Part shown: positions 25,750-35,805 of the stretch, in pieces
Layout of the letters: every line of letters starts with the position of its first letter
Numbering within the stretch: the first letter of the stretch is position 1
Assembly: GCA_027592275.1 (NCBI GenBank)
Contig: JAQCKF010000022.1
Span: 1 to 53,013 of the forward strand
DNA length: 53,013 nucleotides
Source of the DNA: Pseudomonadota bacterium
GTDB taxonomy: Bacteria; Pseudomonadota; Gammaproteobacteria; Pseudomonadales; Pseudohongiellaceae
Direction: 5' to 3'
Position numbers and translations under genes: made by a program
Notes under the pieces: generated by a model
Told to the model about the DNA's origin: nothing
Databases searched by the model: none
Seen by the model: only the letters and a program-made list of their open reading frames with translations

Positions 25750-28038
25750 TTAGGTCGTAGCTTTATTGATCGAAACAGAAACTGATTTAAAAGAGGGGGT
25801 TCGGCTCCTCTTGTCGACAGATTGCGGCACGAGGATGTTCGCCTCCGGGAAGTAACACATCACATTGCCAGGTTTTATATCGTACAGCGCTAAGCTTAGG
25901 TTGCGCATTGTGCCGGTAGCATTGCTCACGTCAATCTTATCCTGCTCCTTCAATCCGAGCTGCCCTAGATCTTCTGCACTAATAAACAGCACCTGCCGAT
26001 GTGACTGCCTGCGGTATACATCCTCCTCGCTATAGATAATGGTATTGAATTGCCCTTCACTACGCACCGAGGTTAGGGTGAACTGGTTGGTATTCTCTGC
26101 AGCCTGATCTGTCTTGGTGTTCCAAGAAGTTTGCGAGGGTATACAGAAGTTGGCCTTGCCAGATTTCGTAGCAAAGTGCGGCTTAGCCAAGTGGCGACCC
26201 TCGATATGGAACTCCGCTTTAGTCTCATCAATATCGGCGAGCGCTGCAAACCCTGGTATCAGTTTGGCGATGGCTTTGCGAATAGAATCATGGCGCTTGA
26301 ATTCTCGAAAGTCTAAGGTGTCGCTGTCTATTACCGCTGCTGCGATGGAGCTAATTATATCGACTTCGGACTGCAGTGCCTCGATTCTATCGAAGCCACC
26401 GTCACTCATCCGTAGATAGTTAAACATGGATTCCTGAGTCGTCGCCTGTGTCTCTTCGTCGCGCACTCGAATAGGCAGGATTAGATTCTCACCCTCGACC
26501 CCATTGAGGTGAGTCTGATTCAGTGTCGAGTTAATCATTACTTTGAAGGGAATTTGGTTCAGAGCCTTCTCTGAAAAGCTTGTGTCCGGATTGGCTGCGA
26601 ACAGATTGCCGCCGAGTAAGAACGCGAAATCAATTTCTCCTCTAGCCGCTGCCTGAATGCAGGCTAAGGTATCCATGCCCTGGTACGTTGGCAGTTCCAC
26701 TGCAAATTCTTTCTCGATTGCAGAAAACACCTCTGCTTTCAGAGCAGGAGTAACACCCATAGAACCAACGCCCTGCACATTACTATGCCCACGCAGTGGC
26801 AACAGACCCTTGCCTTCCCCGCCGATCATGCCGCGCAGCAGGGCGAGACCAGCGATGGCTTCGATGTTGTCAGTGCCATTGTGATGATGAGTAAGTCCCA
26901 TGCCCCAAGAGAAGACTGTTCTTTCACTTTTTGCATAGAGATCGGCAAGTGACTCAATCTGTGATCGTTTCAGTCCGCATTCGCTCTGGATATCGGTCCA
27001 GCTTAGTTGTGTTATAAATTGCGAATAGCTGTCGAATTGATCGCAGTAGGAGTCGATATAATTTTGATCCACTAGGTCGCTTTCGATTAGGTGTTTCGCC
27101 ATGCCGCTAATCAAAGCAACATCGCCACCGATATGGGGTTGTATATAGTGCGAGGCAACTTCTCCACCGCCAGTAATCATTGATTTGAAGTTGCTAGGGG
27201 ACGCGAAACGTACCAGACCAGCCTCGCGCGCTGGATTTACTACGATAACTTGGCCGCCGCGTTGTCGGCATTCGAGCAGCACTTTGACGAAGCGCGGATG
27301 GTTAGAAGCAGGGTTTGCTCCAAATACAAATATCAGGTCCGCCTTGTGCAAATCGCCATATTGTATGGTTGAAGTTCCGCTGCCGATACTTTGGCCCAGG
27401 CCGACACCCGAAGCCTGATGGCAATAATAGGAGCAGTTGTTGATGTGGTTGCAACCGTATAGGCGTGCAAATAGTTGCAGAATAAAGGCGGCTTCGTTCG
27501 ATGATCTGCCCGAGGCATAGAAAAAACTGCGTAGGGGATCGATGGAGAGCAGTCGTTTGGCGATGAGTTCAAAGGCTCGTTCATAACTAATCGCTTTGTA
27601 ACTATCAGACTGCGCCGATTTGTGCAGCGGAAGCGATAAGCGGCCTAGGTCTTCGAGTTGCTTGGCGCTAAGTTCACGCAGTTCACTGATGCTGTTCTGT
27701 TCGAATATCTGAGGCGGTATAGGGTCTCGAATATCGCTCGTTTGTGCTTGGATATTCTTATTGCAGATTTCAATGCGGCTACTGTATTCATTGTGCAGGC
27801 CGCCCCGTTGCCCCCCGGTGCCAAAGGCGCAGGCCTTGCAGGTATTCTTCGACTGCACGGCGCTAGCTAACTTGCGGGTACCGACTTTCTGGGCGCAGGA
27901 CAGCACGTACTGCATGGCCTTGAAGCCGCCCCCGGTTATCGCCTTGTTGGGTTTATCCTTGATGCTGTTTTCCTTTTGATCGCTATAGGCCTTCGACTTC
28001 CATGCGCTCGCTGCTCGCCACAGTGACGAGGATACCAT
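25750..28038 (-). CDS. FdhF/YdeP-family molybdopterin oxidoreductase
   Basis: Large molybdenum enzyme of the formate dehydrogenase H-like YdeP group, cytosolic (no Tat motif). A CxxC pair is present in NTCKACAFGTGGQRGG (Cys67, Cys70). Bis-MGD-binding segments follow: FFYASGRSSNEAAFI, CSYYCHQASGVGLGQSIGSGTST, FVFGANPASNHPRF and GGEGKGLLPLRGHSNVQGVGSMG. The C-terminal half holds the dinucleotide-binding beta-barrel (residues about 640-750). Length of 762 is normal. The ATG at 28038 overlaps the upstream membrane-protein gene by 56 bases; a later start is possible, but the family motif GGGFKAM (about 36-42) argues against starting after residue 42. The oxidised substrate is unknown; YdeP itself is linked to acid resistance. 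Confidence 0.88.
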   Translation of the reverse strand: MVSSSLWRAASAWKSKAYSDQKENSIKDKPNKAITGGGFKAMQYVLSCAQKVGTRKLASAVQSKNTCKACAFGTGGQRGGLHNEYSSRIEICNKNIQAQTSDIRDPIPPQIFEQNSISELRELSAKQLEDLGRLSLPLHKSAQSDSYKAISYERAFELIAKRLLSIDPLRSFFYASGRSSNEAAFILQLFARLYGCNHINNCSYYCHQASGVGLGQSIGSGTSTIQYGDLHKADLIFVFGANPASNHPRFVKVLLECRQRGGQVIVVNPAREAGLVRFASPSNFKSMITGGGEVASHYIQPHIGGDVALISGMAKHLIESDLVDQNYIDSYCDQFDSYSQFITQLSWTDIQSECGLKRSQIESLADLYAKSERTVFSWGMGLTHHHNGTDNIEAIAGLALLRGMIGGEGKGLLPLRGHSNVQGVGSMGVTPALKAEVFSAIEKEFAVELPTYQGMDTLACIQAAARGEIDFAFLLGGNLFAANPDTSFSEKALNQIPFKVMINSTLNQTHLNGVEGENLILPIRVRDEETQATTQESMFNYLRMSDGGFDRIEALQSEVDIISSIAAAVIDSDTLDFREFKRHDSIRKAIAKLIPGFAALADIDETKAEFHIEGRHLAKPHFATKSGKANFCIPSQTSWNTKTDQAAENTNQFTLTSVRSEGQFNTIIYSEEDVYRRQSHRQVLFISAEDLGQLGLKEQDKIDVSNATGTMRNLSLALYDIKPGNVMCYFPEANILVPQSVDKRSRTPSFKSVSVSINKATT

Positions 28039-28387
28039 CTAGGGTTGTGAAGGAGCGTTCCGCCAATTGAAATTTATAGATTTGATACACAGTGGCTTCT
28101 CTCTGGCCGTCGCTATGGAGTCGCACCGTTAGAATAGAATGGTCGTCTTGCCATTGAAAATAATACAGCGCGGCACCTAAACCGATCACAAGAGCGAGAA
28201 ACATATAGGCACCGAGCCTCATATCTGCGGATAGATTGTGAGCCTCTTGCTCGATTGCCTTCTCTTTAGATTTAACTGGGGCCAAAGCGTTTCGGGCAGG
28301 GCTGCTCTTTCCCTTCATGTCGCGCTGGCGCACGAAGAAGAAGGCGATAATCATCACCGCAAGAGTTAACAGTATTTTCCCGAGCAT
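27983..28387 (-). CDS. membrane protein of unknown function
   Basis: A 134-residue protein with two membrane helices: one at the N terminus (ILLTLAVMIIAFFFV) and one near residues 50-70 (AYMFLALVIGLGAALYYFQW). Between them is a basic, lysine-rich cytosolic linker (RDMKGKSSPARNALAPVKSKEKA). After the second helix comes a short soluble domain with alternating strands (ILTVRLHSDGQREATVYQIYKF, RSFTTLDGILVTVASSERMEV). The ending overlaps the oxidoreductase start by 56 bases, so the two are co-transcribed and probably work together. It could anchor the oxidoreductase or act as an electron-transfer partner, but no cofactor motif is visible. I do not recognise a family. Confidence 0.72.
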   Translation of the reverse strand: MLGKILLTLAVMIIAFFFVRQRDMKGKSSPARNALAPVKSKEKAIEQEAHNLSADMRLGAYMFLALVIGLGAALYYFQWQDDHSILTVRLHSDGQREATVYQIYKFQLAERSFTTLDGILVTVASSERMEVEGL

Positions 28388-28667
28388 GCTGTAGGTTTTC
28401 CATGTGCGTTACAGAATAGATAGTAACAGCGGGCCTAACGGCTTCGCTACTGTATTAGCTATCGGCAGAGATGCCGCCTAGTTCTGTAAAGCTTCGCTAT
28501 CACTGAATTTCGAATATAAGGTCAGTCTGATTGAGGCTTTCTTGTACGAATGCGATAATCGCGCTGCTTGTCAAACTGCTACATAACAATACTGGCGGAC
28601 AGAAGCTGGAACAAATTTGGATCGAACCGGTCTGCTACCCATTGATTGAAGGGAATTTCTACAGATT

Positions 28668-29789
28668 TTGCAAAAATCCAATTCAGATCCTGCCAGCTAC
28701 GTACCCGTGGGTATGCCCGCGCTCGACAACTCGGGGCGTGCTACCTCATTCTTCGAATTCTGGCCGACTTGGTTGATGTACATTCCAGTAGCTATTCAGT
28801 GGTTACTCTTAGCAGTACGCTATCGAAGTTTGAGCCTTCCTCTTATCGCGAACCCAGGGATCCCGCTGTCAGGCATGGTCGGGGTTTCCAAGTCGGCAGT
28901 ATTCGATCTGGCAGGAGACTATGCTCGCCAGTGGATTCTGCCTTGGATTTTATTCGAGGTTGAGGAACGGCCCCTGGAGCAGCAGTGCCAAATGGCGAAA
29001 GAAGTATTAGCGGCTGCAGGCTTGGAATACCCGGTAGTTGGGAAGCCTAATATGGGTTGTCGCGGCGTAGGGGTTAGGCTGCTAAATGATGATGCCGAGC
29101 TCGCCGACTATTTACAGGGGTTTCCTGTAGGTGGCTGCATTCAATTTCAGAAGGTGAGTCAATGGGATGCAGAAGCAGGCGTGTTCTATGTGCGCGACCC
29201 CGAAAAGGTGCGGGGAGAGGTCACCTCGCTTACGCTGAAGTACACGCCCTTTGTCGTGGGCGATGGTGAGAGACAACTCGGAGAGTTGATCGCCCAAGAT
29301 CCGCGGGCAGGCGAGTTACTGCATCTGTACCGAAGTCGGCACGTGGCCCGTTGGCACGATGTTATCCCCAAGGGAGAGCCCTACAGACTCATATTTGCAG
29401 CGAGTCACAGTCGCGGGGCAATTTTTCGAGATGCGGGGAAATTGATAGACCAGAGGCTGGCGCAATCCCTAGATAAAATATTTGAGGATATTCCGGGATT
29501 CTACTATGGTCGCCTAGATGTAAAGTTTAAAAACGTAGAAAGCCTCAGCGCGGGAATGGATTTCAATATTATCGAGATAAATGGGGCAAGTTCAGAATCC
29601 ATCAATATATGGGATAGAAATGCGGGGCTAAGCACGGCGGTTAAAACCTTGTTGCAGCAATATCTCACCCTGTTTAAACTTGGTAACGTTAGCCGGAAAC
29701 GGGGCAGTACGCCTCCGGGATTGATGGCTTTGTATCGCGCCTGGCGCTTTGAGAATAATTTAGTGAAGCAGTATCCACAAAATGACTAA
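28668..29789 (+). CDS. membrane-anchored ATP-grasp ligase
   Basis: A 373-residue protein of the ATP-grasp fold, predicted to join a carboxylate to an amine through an acyl phosphate. An N-terminal segment with a membrane helix (FWPTWLMYIPVAIQWLLLAV, about 31-50) suggests attachment to the inner membrane. The ATP-binding core includes VVGKPNMGCRGVGVRLL (about 122-138), SLTLKYTPFVVGDG (about 187-200) and the metal site YYGRLDVKF with FNIIEINGASSES (about 278-310). TTG at 28668 is the longest start; an ATG at 28713 would remove 15 residues. Its stop overlaps the next ATG in ATGACTAA, so it is translationally coupled to the acyltransferase gene. The substrates are unknown; a RimK-like amino-acid ligase role is one option. 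Confidence 0.78.
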   Translation: MQKSNSDPASYVPVGMPALDNSGRATSFFEFWPTWLMYIPVAIQWLLLAVRYRSLSLPLIANPGIPLSGMVGVSKSAVFDLAGDYARQWILPWILFEVEERPLEQQCQMAKEVLAAAGLEYPVVGKPNMGCRGVGVRLLNDDAELADYLQGFPVGGCIQFQKVSQWDAEAGVFYVRDPEKVRGEVTSLTLKYTPFVVGDGERQLGELIAQDPRAGELLHLYRSRHVARWHDVIPKGEPYRLIFAASHSRGAIFRDAGKLIDQRLAQSLDKIFEDIPGFYYGRLDVKFKNVESLSAGMDFNIIEINGASSESINIWDRNAGLSTAVKTLLQQYLTLFKLGNVSRKRGSTPPGLMALYRAWRFENNLVKQYPQND

Positions 29790-31527
29790 TCCCTGCCGCT
29801 TACCCTTTAAGCCACGAATCGTATCTGCAGTTATCGAGAAGGTGCTCGGACTCGATCGTCTCGCGCAGATATATGATGAGCGACCGCCGGGGTGCACAAC
29901 CCATGAGTTTCTGCAGTACACCCTCGATGCTCTCGGAGTCAGCCTCGACCTAGTAAGCGCTTCGAATCTAGATGAGATACCGAGCACCGGTCCCGTCCTC
30001 ATCGTCGCAAATCATCCGCTAGGCGGTCTCGAAGGAGTGGCGCTAGCTAAAGTCATATCGGATGTCAGACCCGATTTAAAGGTATTGACCAACGAGCTAT
30101 TGCGAAGGATTCCTGAACTTGCCGATATCTTTATCGGCGTAGATGTCCTGTCCAGTGATGCTGCCGCAGGTAATGTGCCCAGTATAAAGCAAGTTCACAA
30201 GCATCTTAAAAATGACGGTGCTGTATTGATTTTTCCAGCAGGTATGGTGTCTGCCTATGAGCACGGTCATCGCCGAATTCAGGATCGCGCATGGAATCGA
30301 CTAGCAGGGCAACTCTTGAAGCGCTATCAAGCAACTTGCCTGCCCGTTCATGTCGGTGGTACTAACAGCCGGCTGTTCTATGCCGCGGGTATGATTCACC
30401 CCAGGCTGCGAACTGCATTACTCCCTAGGCAGTTGGCAAACAAACAAGGCTTTAAGCTAGAGCTGCGATTCGGACGACCGATTCAGGCGGCGGAGCTTAG
30501 GCTCCTGCAGAGCCCTAGGGCGATTACCGACTACCTGCGAGTGAGTACCGATGCTTTGGTACGCGAACCGAAAACGCTGCCGGGCATGAACCTCCAATCG
30601 GTAGTCGATTCTAGCCCCGCAAGCGGTAGCGTAGAATTGTTCGCTGCTATTACGGACCTCGAAGAATTTCGACTAATTGAACATGAAGAGTTTGACGTTT
30701 ATTGCGCGCCTTACGACAGACTCGGTCCCATCATGGAACAGATTGCGATTGCGCGGGAGATTACGTTTCGCTCTGTTGGGGAGGGCACAGGTCTGTCGAA
30801 AGACTCTGACGAGTTCGATCCGCACTATCTGCACCTGTTTCTCTGGGATAAAGCCGCTCTTAGAATCGCCGGCGCCTATCGCGTAGGTCTCGTGGATGAG
30901 ATCGTTGCCGAGCATGGCGTGAAGGGGCTCTATAGTCGCTCCCTCTATAAATACGATGAGGCCTTCATCAATAGATTGGGCTCATCAATAGAAATGGGAC
31001 GGAGTTTTATCCATCCCGACTATCAGAAAAAGCCAGTGTCGCTTAACTTGCTTTGGCGGGGTATTGGTCGGATATTGGTGGACAGGACCACGTATCACAC
31101 TTTATTCGGTTCAGTGAGTATATCCAGAGAATACAGTGACCTTGCCCGCGCTCTTCTCGCAGATACTATGATGACGAATTTTAAGGCAAGCGAATTCGAT
31201 CAGCTGGTCACGCCTATAACGCCACATAAAATCATGAACCGTGTATGGACCAGCGAGATGCTCGCCGAGTTAGCGAATGTTAAGATGTTGAGCAAGCTGA
31301 TAGGACGCTGTGATCCAGGTAAGGCGGTTCCGGTACTTCTGCGTCATTACCTCTCGGTAAATGGTAAGCTTGTCTGCTTTAATGTACACCCTAATTTCAG
31401 TGACTCCCTTGAGGGGCTCATTGTTGTAGATGCCCGTAAGACAGACGCGAAGACTCTTAGTCGATTTCTAGGCGCCGCTGGCTCTGCTCATTTCATGGCG
31501 TTTCATAAACAGCAGGATAGTGCCTAA
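29782..31527 (+). CDS. OlsF-like bifunctional acyltransferase (PlsC-type plus GNAT)
   Basis: A 581-residue two-domain protein. The N-terminal part (about 60-250) is a lysophospholipid-acyltransferase-like domain, with the HX4D box replaced by NHPLGGLEG (Asn77, His78) and a second box LIFPAGMVSAYE (about 150). The C-terminal part (about 290-465) is an OlsB/hemolysin-type GNAT domain: IAGAYRVGLVDEI, LGSSIEMGRSFIHPDYQ and LFGSVSISREYS. This order matches OlsF, which makes ornithine or related aminolipids by acylating an amino acid and then its hydroxyacyl chain. It overlaps the upstream ATP-grasp gene by eight bases and is followed after two bases by a small membrane protein gene. The amino acid used is unknown. 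Confidence 0.8.
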   Translation: MTNPCRLPFKPRIVSAVIEKVLGLDRLAQIYDERPPGCTTHEFLQYTLDALGVSLDLVSASNLDEIPSTGPVLIVANHPLGGLEGVALAKVISDVRPDLKVLTNELLRRIPELADIFIGVDVLSSDAAAGNVPSIKQVHKHLKNDGAVLIFPAGMVSAYEHGHRRIQDRAWNRLAGQLLKRYQATCLPVHVGGTNSRLFYAAGMIHPRLRTALLPRQLANKQGFKLELRFGRPIQAAELRLLQSPRAITDYLRVSTDALVREPKTLPGMNLQSVVDSSPASGSVELFAAITDLEEFRLIEHEEFDVYCAPYDRLGPIMEQIAIAREITFRSVGEGTGLSKDSDEFDPHYLHLFLWDKAALRIAGAYRVGLVDEIVAEHGVKGLYSRSLYKYDEAFINRLGSSIEMGRSFIHPDYQKKPVSLNLLWRGIGRILVDRTTYHTLFGSVSISREYSDLARALLADTMMTNFKASEFDQLVTPITPHKIMNRVWTSEMLAELANVKMLSKLIGRCDPGKAVPVLLRHYLSVNGKLVCFNVHPNFSDSLEGLIVVDARKTDAKTLSRFLGAAGSAHFMAFHKQQDSA

Positions 31528-31529
31528 AC

Positions 31530-31775
31530 ATGAACAAACTACTCGCAGTGATCCAGCTTATTACTTCCGCACTGGTGTCCATAATGGCATTGGCCACGCT
31601 GATCAACCTGATTTTTATCTCTACTAGGCCCGAAACAATTTCCGTGGTCAATACTCTGGTAGGGCAGGGTGTGCTTATCATCATACTTCTGGTGCTCGCG
31701 ACAGTCCTATTCAAGAAGGGTCTGGCGGGTTTGAAGCAGGATAAACTGGCAGAAAGTCCCGATACGGCGGCTTAG
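31530..31775 (+). CDS. small two-helix membrane protein
   Basis: An 81-residue protein with two hydrophobic helices (about 5-28 and 40-62) joined by a short polar loop (STRPETIS), and a charged C-terminal tail (KKGLAGLKQDKLAESPD). It begins two bases after the stop of the OlsF-like gene, so translation is coupled and it is the third gene of the ATP-grasp/acyltransferase operon. No family motif is recognised. A role as a membrane partner of the two enzymes is inference from position only. Confidence 0.65.
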   Translation: MNKLLAVIQLITSALVSIMALATLINLIFISTRPETISVVNTLVGQGVLIIILLVLATVLFKKGLAGLKQDKLAESPDTAA

Positions 31776-31852
31776 TACTCCATCCACCTCCTCAGCGAGC
31801 TACAAAGACCTGAATCTCAGGCCTGTTTCTGGCTGATTTTGCCATAAAAGAG

Positions 31853-31858
31853 TATAAT
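31853..31858 (+). promoter_or_regulatory. -10 box, probable promoter of ribF-ileS-fkpB-ispH
   Basis: A perfect TATAAT 41 bases before the ribF ATG. The -35 region is weak (nothing close to TTGACA at 16-18 bases), so a regulated or extended element may compensate. It would start the transcript near 31865. Confidence 0.45.
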
Positions 31859-31899
31859 TCCGCGCTTTTCCGAGCCGTAGCCTCAGAGACTTCCTTGCA

Positions 31900-32838
31900 A
31901 TGATCATCTTCGAAGAAACGAATCGCTTCTCTCAATTGCAGGAAAGCTGTGTTGCCACCATCGGTAAATTTGATGGCGTGCATTTAGGACATCAATTAAT
32001 ACTTGATCAGCTAAAACAGAAGGCTGAACAGTTTGATTTGCCATCCCTGGTTATACTAATCGAACCCCATCCTGAGGAGTTTTTTGCACAGGATGCTGAT
32101 AGCTGCCCGGCGAGATTAACGATCTTGCAGGAGAAGATAGAGCTATTGGAAAGCTTCGGGATCGATTTCGTGTTTCAACTGAAATTTGATCAACAGCTCA
32201 GCGAGTTGAGCGCAGAAGACTACATCGCTGATATATTGGTAGGGGGGTTGGGAGTAAAGAGTTTTATCGTCGGCAATGATTTTCGCTTCGGTCACCAGCG
32301 CAAGGGTAATTTCGATCTACTTAGTGAAGCTGGCAAACAGTTTGGCTTCGAAGTTGTTGAAACAGCAGCCTACGAGCGTAATGGACATCGAATTAGTAGC
32401 ACCTACATAAGAGAGCAACTCGCAAAAGCTGATTTCACCCTCGTCGAACAATTGTTAGGCAGACCTTATTCTATCAAGGGCGAGGTAGTACGAGGGAAGC
32501 AACTAGGTACCGACCTAGGTTTTCCAACTTGCAATATCAAGCCGCAGCGCCTACGCATTCCCTTGCATGGCGTTTACGCTTGCGAAGTTAGATTGGTCGA
32601 TCAGTATCGACCAGCGGCAGTAAATATAGGCTATCGTCCCACGGTAACAGAATCGGGTGAGGCGCTGCTGGAGGCGCACATACTGGATTTTAATGAGGAC
32701 TTGTACGGAAAGACGATAGAGGTCATTTTCCGACAGAAGATACGCGAAGAGACTAAGTTTTCCGGCCTTGAAGAGTTGAAGCGACACATCAGTGCCGACG
32801 TTGAACAAGTAAGAAAGCTATTTGGAGTTACTAGCTAA
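31900..32838 (+). CDS. ribF: bifunctional riboflavin kinase/FAD synthetase
   Basis: Makes FMN from riboflavin and FAD from FMN. The N-terminal nucleotidyltransferase domain (about 1-180) opens with [16 protein letters not shown] (17-32) and contains IEPHPEEFF and [12 protein letters not shown]. The C-terminal riboflavin kinase domain (about 185-308) has [23 protein letters not shown] and VNIGYRPTV. Length of 312 is standard. No strong ribosome site precedes the ATG, but homologous N termini fit. It is the first gene of a cluster with ileS, fkpB and ispH; the ileS start lies about 60 bases after its stop. rpsT and murJ, common upstream neighbours, are absent. Confidence 0.96.
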   Translation: MIIFEETNRFSQLQESCVATIGKFDGVHLGHQLILDQLKQKAEQFDLPSLVILIEPHPEEFFAQDADSCPARLTILQEKIELLESFGIDFVFQLKFDQQLSELSAEDYIADILVGGLGVKSFIVGNDFRFGHQRKGNFDLLSEAGKQFGFEVVETAAYERNGHRISSTYIREQLAKADFTLVEQLLGRPYSIKGEVVRGKQLGTDLGFPTCNIKPQRLRIPLHGVYACEVRLVDQYRPAAVNIGYRPTVTESGEALLEAHILDFNEDLYGKTIEVIFRQKIREETKFSGLEELKRHISADVEQVRKLFGVTS

Positions 32839-32899
32839 GAATATCCAGCTATTAACAGATACATTACTAAAGAAACCTATACAGCGTGTAGTTCAAGCT

Positions 32900-35731
32900 A
32901 TGACTGATTACAAAGATACATTAAATCTACCCTCTACCGAGTTCCCGATGAAGGCCAATCTGGCTCAGCGGGAGCCAGCTATCTTGCAGAGTTGGAAGAA
33001 GCTCGATCTGTATAAGCGTATTGCGGAAAAAAATAGCGGTAAGCCCAAATTCGTATTACACGATGGCCCACCCTATGCAAATGGTGAGTTGCACCTAGGT
33101 CACGCGATCAATAAGTCGCTCAAAGACTTCGTCGTGAAGGCCAAGTCCCTGAATGGTTTCGATGCTCCCTATATTCCAGGCTGGGATTGTCATGGGTTGC
33201 CCATTGAGCACAACGTAGAAAAGAAGAAAGGCAAAGCCGGTCAAAAAATATCTCATGCCGAATTTCGTAAAGCATGTAGAGACTATGCAGCCAAGCAGGT
33301 AGATATTCAGAGGAAGGGCTTTATTCGTCTAGGCGTACTAGGCGACTGGGAAAATCCCTATTTGACGATGGACTTCGAGACAGAGGCTGATATCGTGCGG
33401 TCGCTGGGTAAAATCGTAGAGAATGGCCATCTTGTTAAGGGCTACAAGCCTGTGTACTGGAGTGTTGTCGGAGCCTCTGCGCTAGCCGAAGCTGAGGTTG
33501 AATATCAGGACAAAGATTCTTTCGCGATAGATGTGCGTTTCGCGCCGCGAGATAGAGATTCATTTTTGGCTGCTTTCTCAACTGCTAGCTCGCCTATTGA
33601 CGCTGAGGAGAATATCTCAGTTGTTATATGGACGACAACTCCTTGGACGCTGCCATCGAATCAAGCAGTCTGTCTGCATGCCGAATTAGACTATGCGCTG
33701 GTTCGCTGTGAGCTGGATGAAGGTGCTGAGTTACTTGTTGTAGCGAAGGATATGCTCGAAAAAATCATGGGTCGCTATAAGTGCGAGTCGTTCGAGGTAG
33801 TGGCTCAGGCGACAGGTGCAGAGCTGGAAAACCAAATCCTTAAACACCCCTTCGTAGAGAGAGAGGTGCCGCTGATTCTAGGTGAGCACGTGACCATAGA
33901 GGCCGGTACCGGGGCGGTGCACACAGCACCCGATCACGGTGTCGACGACTTTAATGTCGGTGCACTCTATGATATAGGCACATTGAATCTTGTCGACGAG
34001 AACGGTGTTTTCACCCAAGCGGCTGGCGAGTTCGCTGGCGCTCACGTCTATAAGGTGGACGAGGACATCATCGCTAAGCTGCGTGATGTGAAGGCGCTGG
34101 TTGCATTGGATAAGATCAATCACAGCTATGCACATTGCTGGCGAACGAAGACCCCTCTAATTTATCGAGCTACTCCGCAGTGGTTTATCAGCATGAGTGA
34201 GCAAGACCTGCTGGGTAAATCATTGGCTGCGGTTGAAAATGTTAAGTGGATTCCCGGTTGGGGTAAGGCGCGCATCGAGCTCATGTTGAAGGGCAGCCCA
34301 GATTGGTGTATCTCTCGCCAACGTACTTGGGGCGTGCCGATTACACTGTTCGTCAACAAAGAAACACAGGCTCTGCATCCTCAGACTGCTGCATTGATCG
34401 AGCAGGTAGCGCAGCGCATCGAGAAAGCTGGTATTGAGGCATGGTTCGAGTTGGAGCCTCAGGAATTACTCGGTGACGATGCGGTAAATTACGAGAAAGT
34501 TACTGACACACTAGACGTATGGTTCGATTCTGGGGTGAGTCACTATTCCGTCTTGGCGAAAAGAGAAGAATTAACCTATCCGGCGGACCTTTATTTAGAA
34601 GGTTCGGACCAGCACCGTGGATGGTTTCAGTCCTCCTTGAAAACGGCAGTGGCAATGAACGATACCGCTCCCTATAAAGAGGTATTAACCCACGGATTCT
34701 TCGTTGATGCAGACGGTAAGAAGATGTCGAAGTCCTTGGGCAATACTGTCGCGCCAGATTTAATCTTTAAACAGTATGGCGCCGATATTCTGCGCTTGTG
34801 GGTAGCAGCGACGGACTATCGCGGTGAGATGACTGTATCGGATGAGATTTTTAAAAGAGTTGCTGATTCCTATCGAAGAATTCGGAACACTTCGAGATTC
34901 ATGCTTTCCAATCTCAACGGCTTCGATCCGGAGAAAGATCAGGTAGAGGCGCGGGAGATGATCGCCGTCGACTATTGGATAACTCGGCAGTGTCAGCAAC
35001 TGCAGAAAGAGATTATCGAATATTATGATAATTATAATTTTCTGAATATCTATCAGAGGATTCATAGTTTTTGTGTGGTCGAGCTTGGAGGTTTCTATCT
35101 CGACGTAATCAAAGACAGGCAGTACACGACTCAGGCAGATAGCTTGGCTAGGCGCTCAACGCAGACAGCTCTATTTCACATTCTTGAGATGTTCAGTCGC
35201 CTGATCGCACCGATACTCAGTTTTACAGCAGATGAGATATGGCAGAATATTCCGGGCAGCCGAGAAGAGTCGGTGTTTCTATCCAACTTCGCCGATGGGA
35301 TTTCCGACTACCCAGAATTGAATGCTTTTCCAGATGCATTCTGGCAGCAATTACTCGCGGTAAAGACCGTGGTGAATAAAGAGCTTGAAGCTAAGCGGGC
35401 GGCAAAGGAAGTAGGCGCCAGTCTAAGTGCGGAAGTCGATGTCTATTGCGACGATGCGCTCGCTAAATCGCTAGCGCGCCTCGAATCAGAGCTGAAGTTC
35501 GCTTTGATCGTGAGTAGGGTTGCAGTACACCCGCTGTCTGAGGCGCCAGCTGATGCTAGTTCTACCGATCTAGACACTGTAAAACTAGCAGTGTCTGCGT
35601 CAGCGCATGAAAAGTGTGAGCGCTGCTGGCATCATACCGAGGACATAGGCCAAAGTGCCGATCACCCAACTCTATGCCAACGCTGTGTGGTTAATGTAGA
35701 TGGAGAAGGAGAGCCCCGCGATTTCGTATAG
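32900..35731 (+). CDS. ileS: isoleucyl-tRNA synthetase
   Basis: Class I aminoacyl-tRNA synthetase charging tRNA-Ile. HIGH-type motif HLGH is in [14 protein letters not shown], and KMSKS is in [12 protein letters not shown]. The editing domain includes [13 protein letters not shown]. The C-terminal zinc site has two CxxC pairs (CERCWH and CQRCV). The start at 32900 ([17 protein letters not shown]) agrees with the conserved N terminus; the longer reading from TTG at 32822 overlaps the end of ribF and is unlikely. The resulting 943 residues is the normal length. The gene lies in the classic ribF-ileS cluster, but lspA, which normally follows, is not present. Confidence 0.97.
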   Translation: MTDYKDTLNLPSTEFPMKANLAQREPAILQSWKKLDLYKRIAEKNSGKPKFVLHDGPPYANGELHLGHAINKSLKDFVVKAKSLNGFDAPYIPGWDCHGLPIEHNVEKKKGKAGQKISHAEFRKACRDYAAKQVDIQRKGFIRLGVLGDWENPYLTMDFETEADIVRSLGKIVENGHLVKGYKPVYWSVVGASALAEAEVEYQDKDSFAIDVRFAPRDRDSFLAAFSTASSPIDAEENISVVIWTTTPWTLPSNQAVCLHAELDYALVRCELDEGAELLVVAKDMLEKIMGRYKCESFEVVAQATGAELENQILKHPFVEREVPLILGEHVTIEAGTGAVHTAPDHGVDDFNVGALYDIGTLNLVDENGVFTQAAGEFAGAHVYKVDEDIIAKLRDVKALVALDKINHSYAHCWRTKTPLIYRATPQWFISMSEQDLLGKSLAAVENVKWIPGWGKARIELMLKGSPDWCISRQRTWGVPITLFVNKETQALHPQTAALIEQVAQRIEKAGIEAWFELEPQELLGDDAVNYEKVTDTLDVWFDSGVSHYSVLAKREELTYPADLYLEGSDQHRGWFQSSLKTAVAMNDTAPYKEVLTHGFFVDADGKKMSKSLGNTVAPDLIFKQYGADILRLWVAATDYRGEMTVSDEIFKRVADSYRRIRNTSRFMLSNLNGFDPEKDQVEAREMIAVDYWITRQCQQLQKEIIEYYDNYNFLNIYQRIHSFCVVELGGFYLDVIKDRQYTTQADSLARRSTQTALFHILEMFSRLIAPILSFTADEIWQNIPGSREESVFLSNFADGISDYPELNAFPDAFWQQLLAVKTVVNKELEAKRAAKEVGASLSAEVDVYCDDALAKSLARLESELKFALIVSRVAVHPLSEAPADASSTDLDTVKLAVSASAHEKCERCWHHTEDIGQSADHPTLCQRCVVNVDGEGEPRDFV

Positions 35732-35805
35732 GGGCCCTTGGTACCCTCGGGCACCTCGGACGTTCTCTCATCGGTTCTGCAGGTTTTTATAATTCGGATT
35801 AAGCA

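Noticed and set aside
32822..32899. N-terminal extension of IleS from TTG
   Set aside because: It overlaps the end of ribF and is not part of the conserved IleS start.
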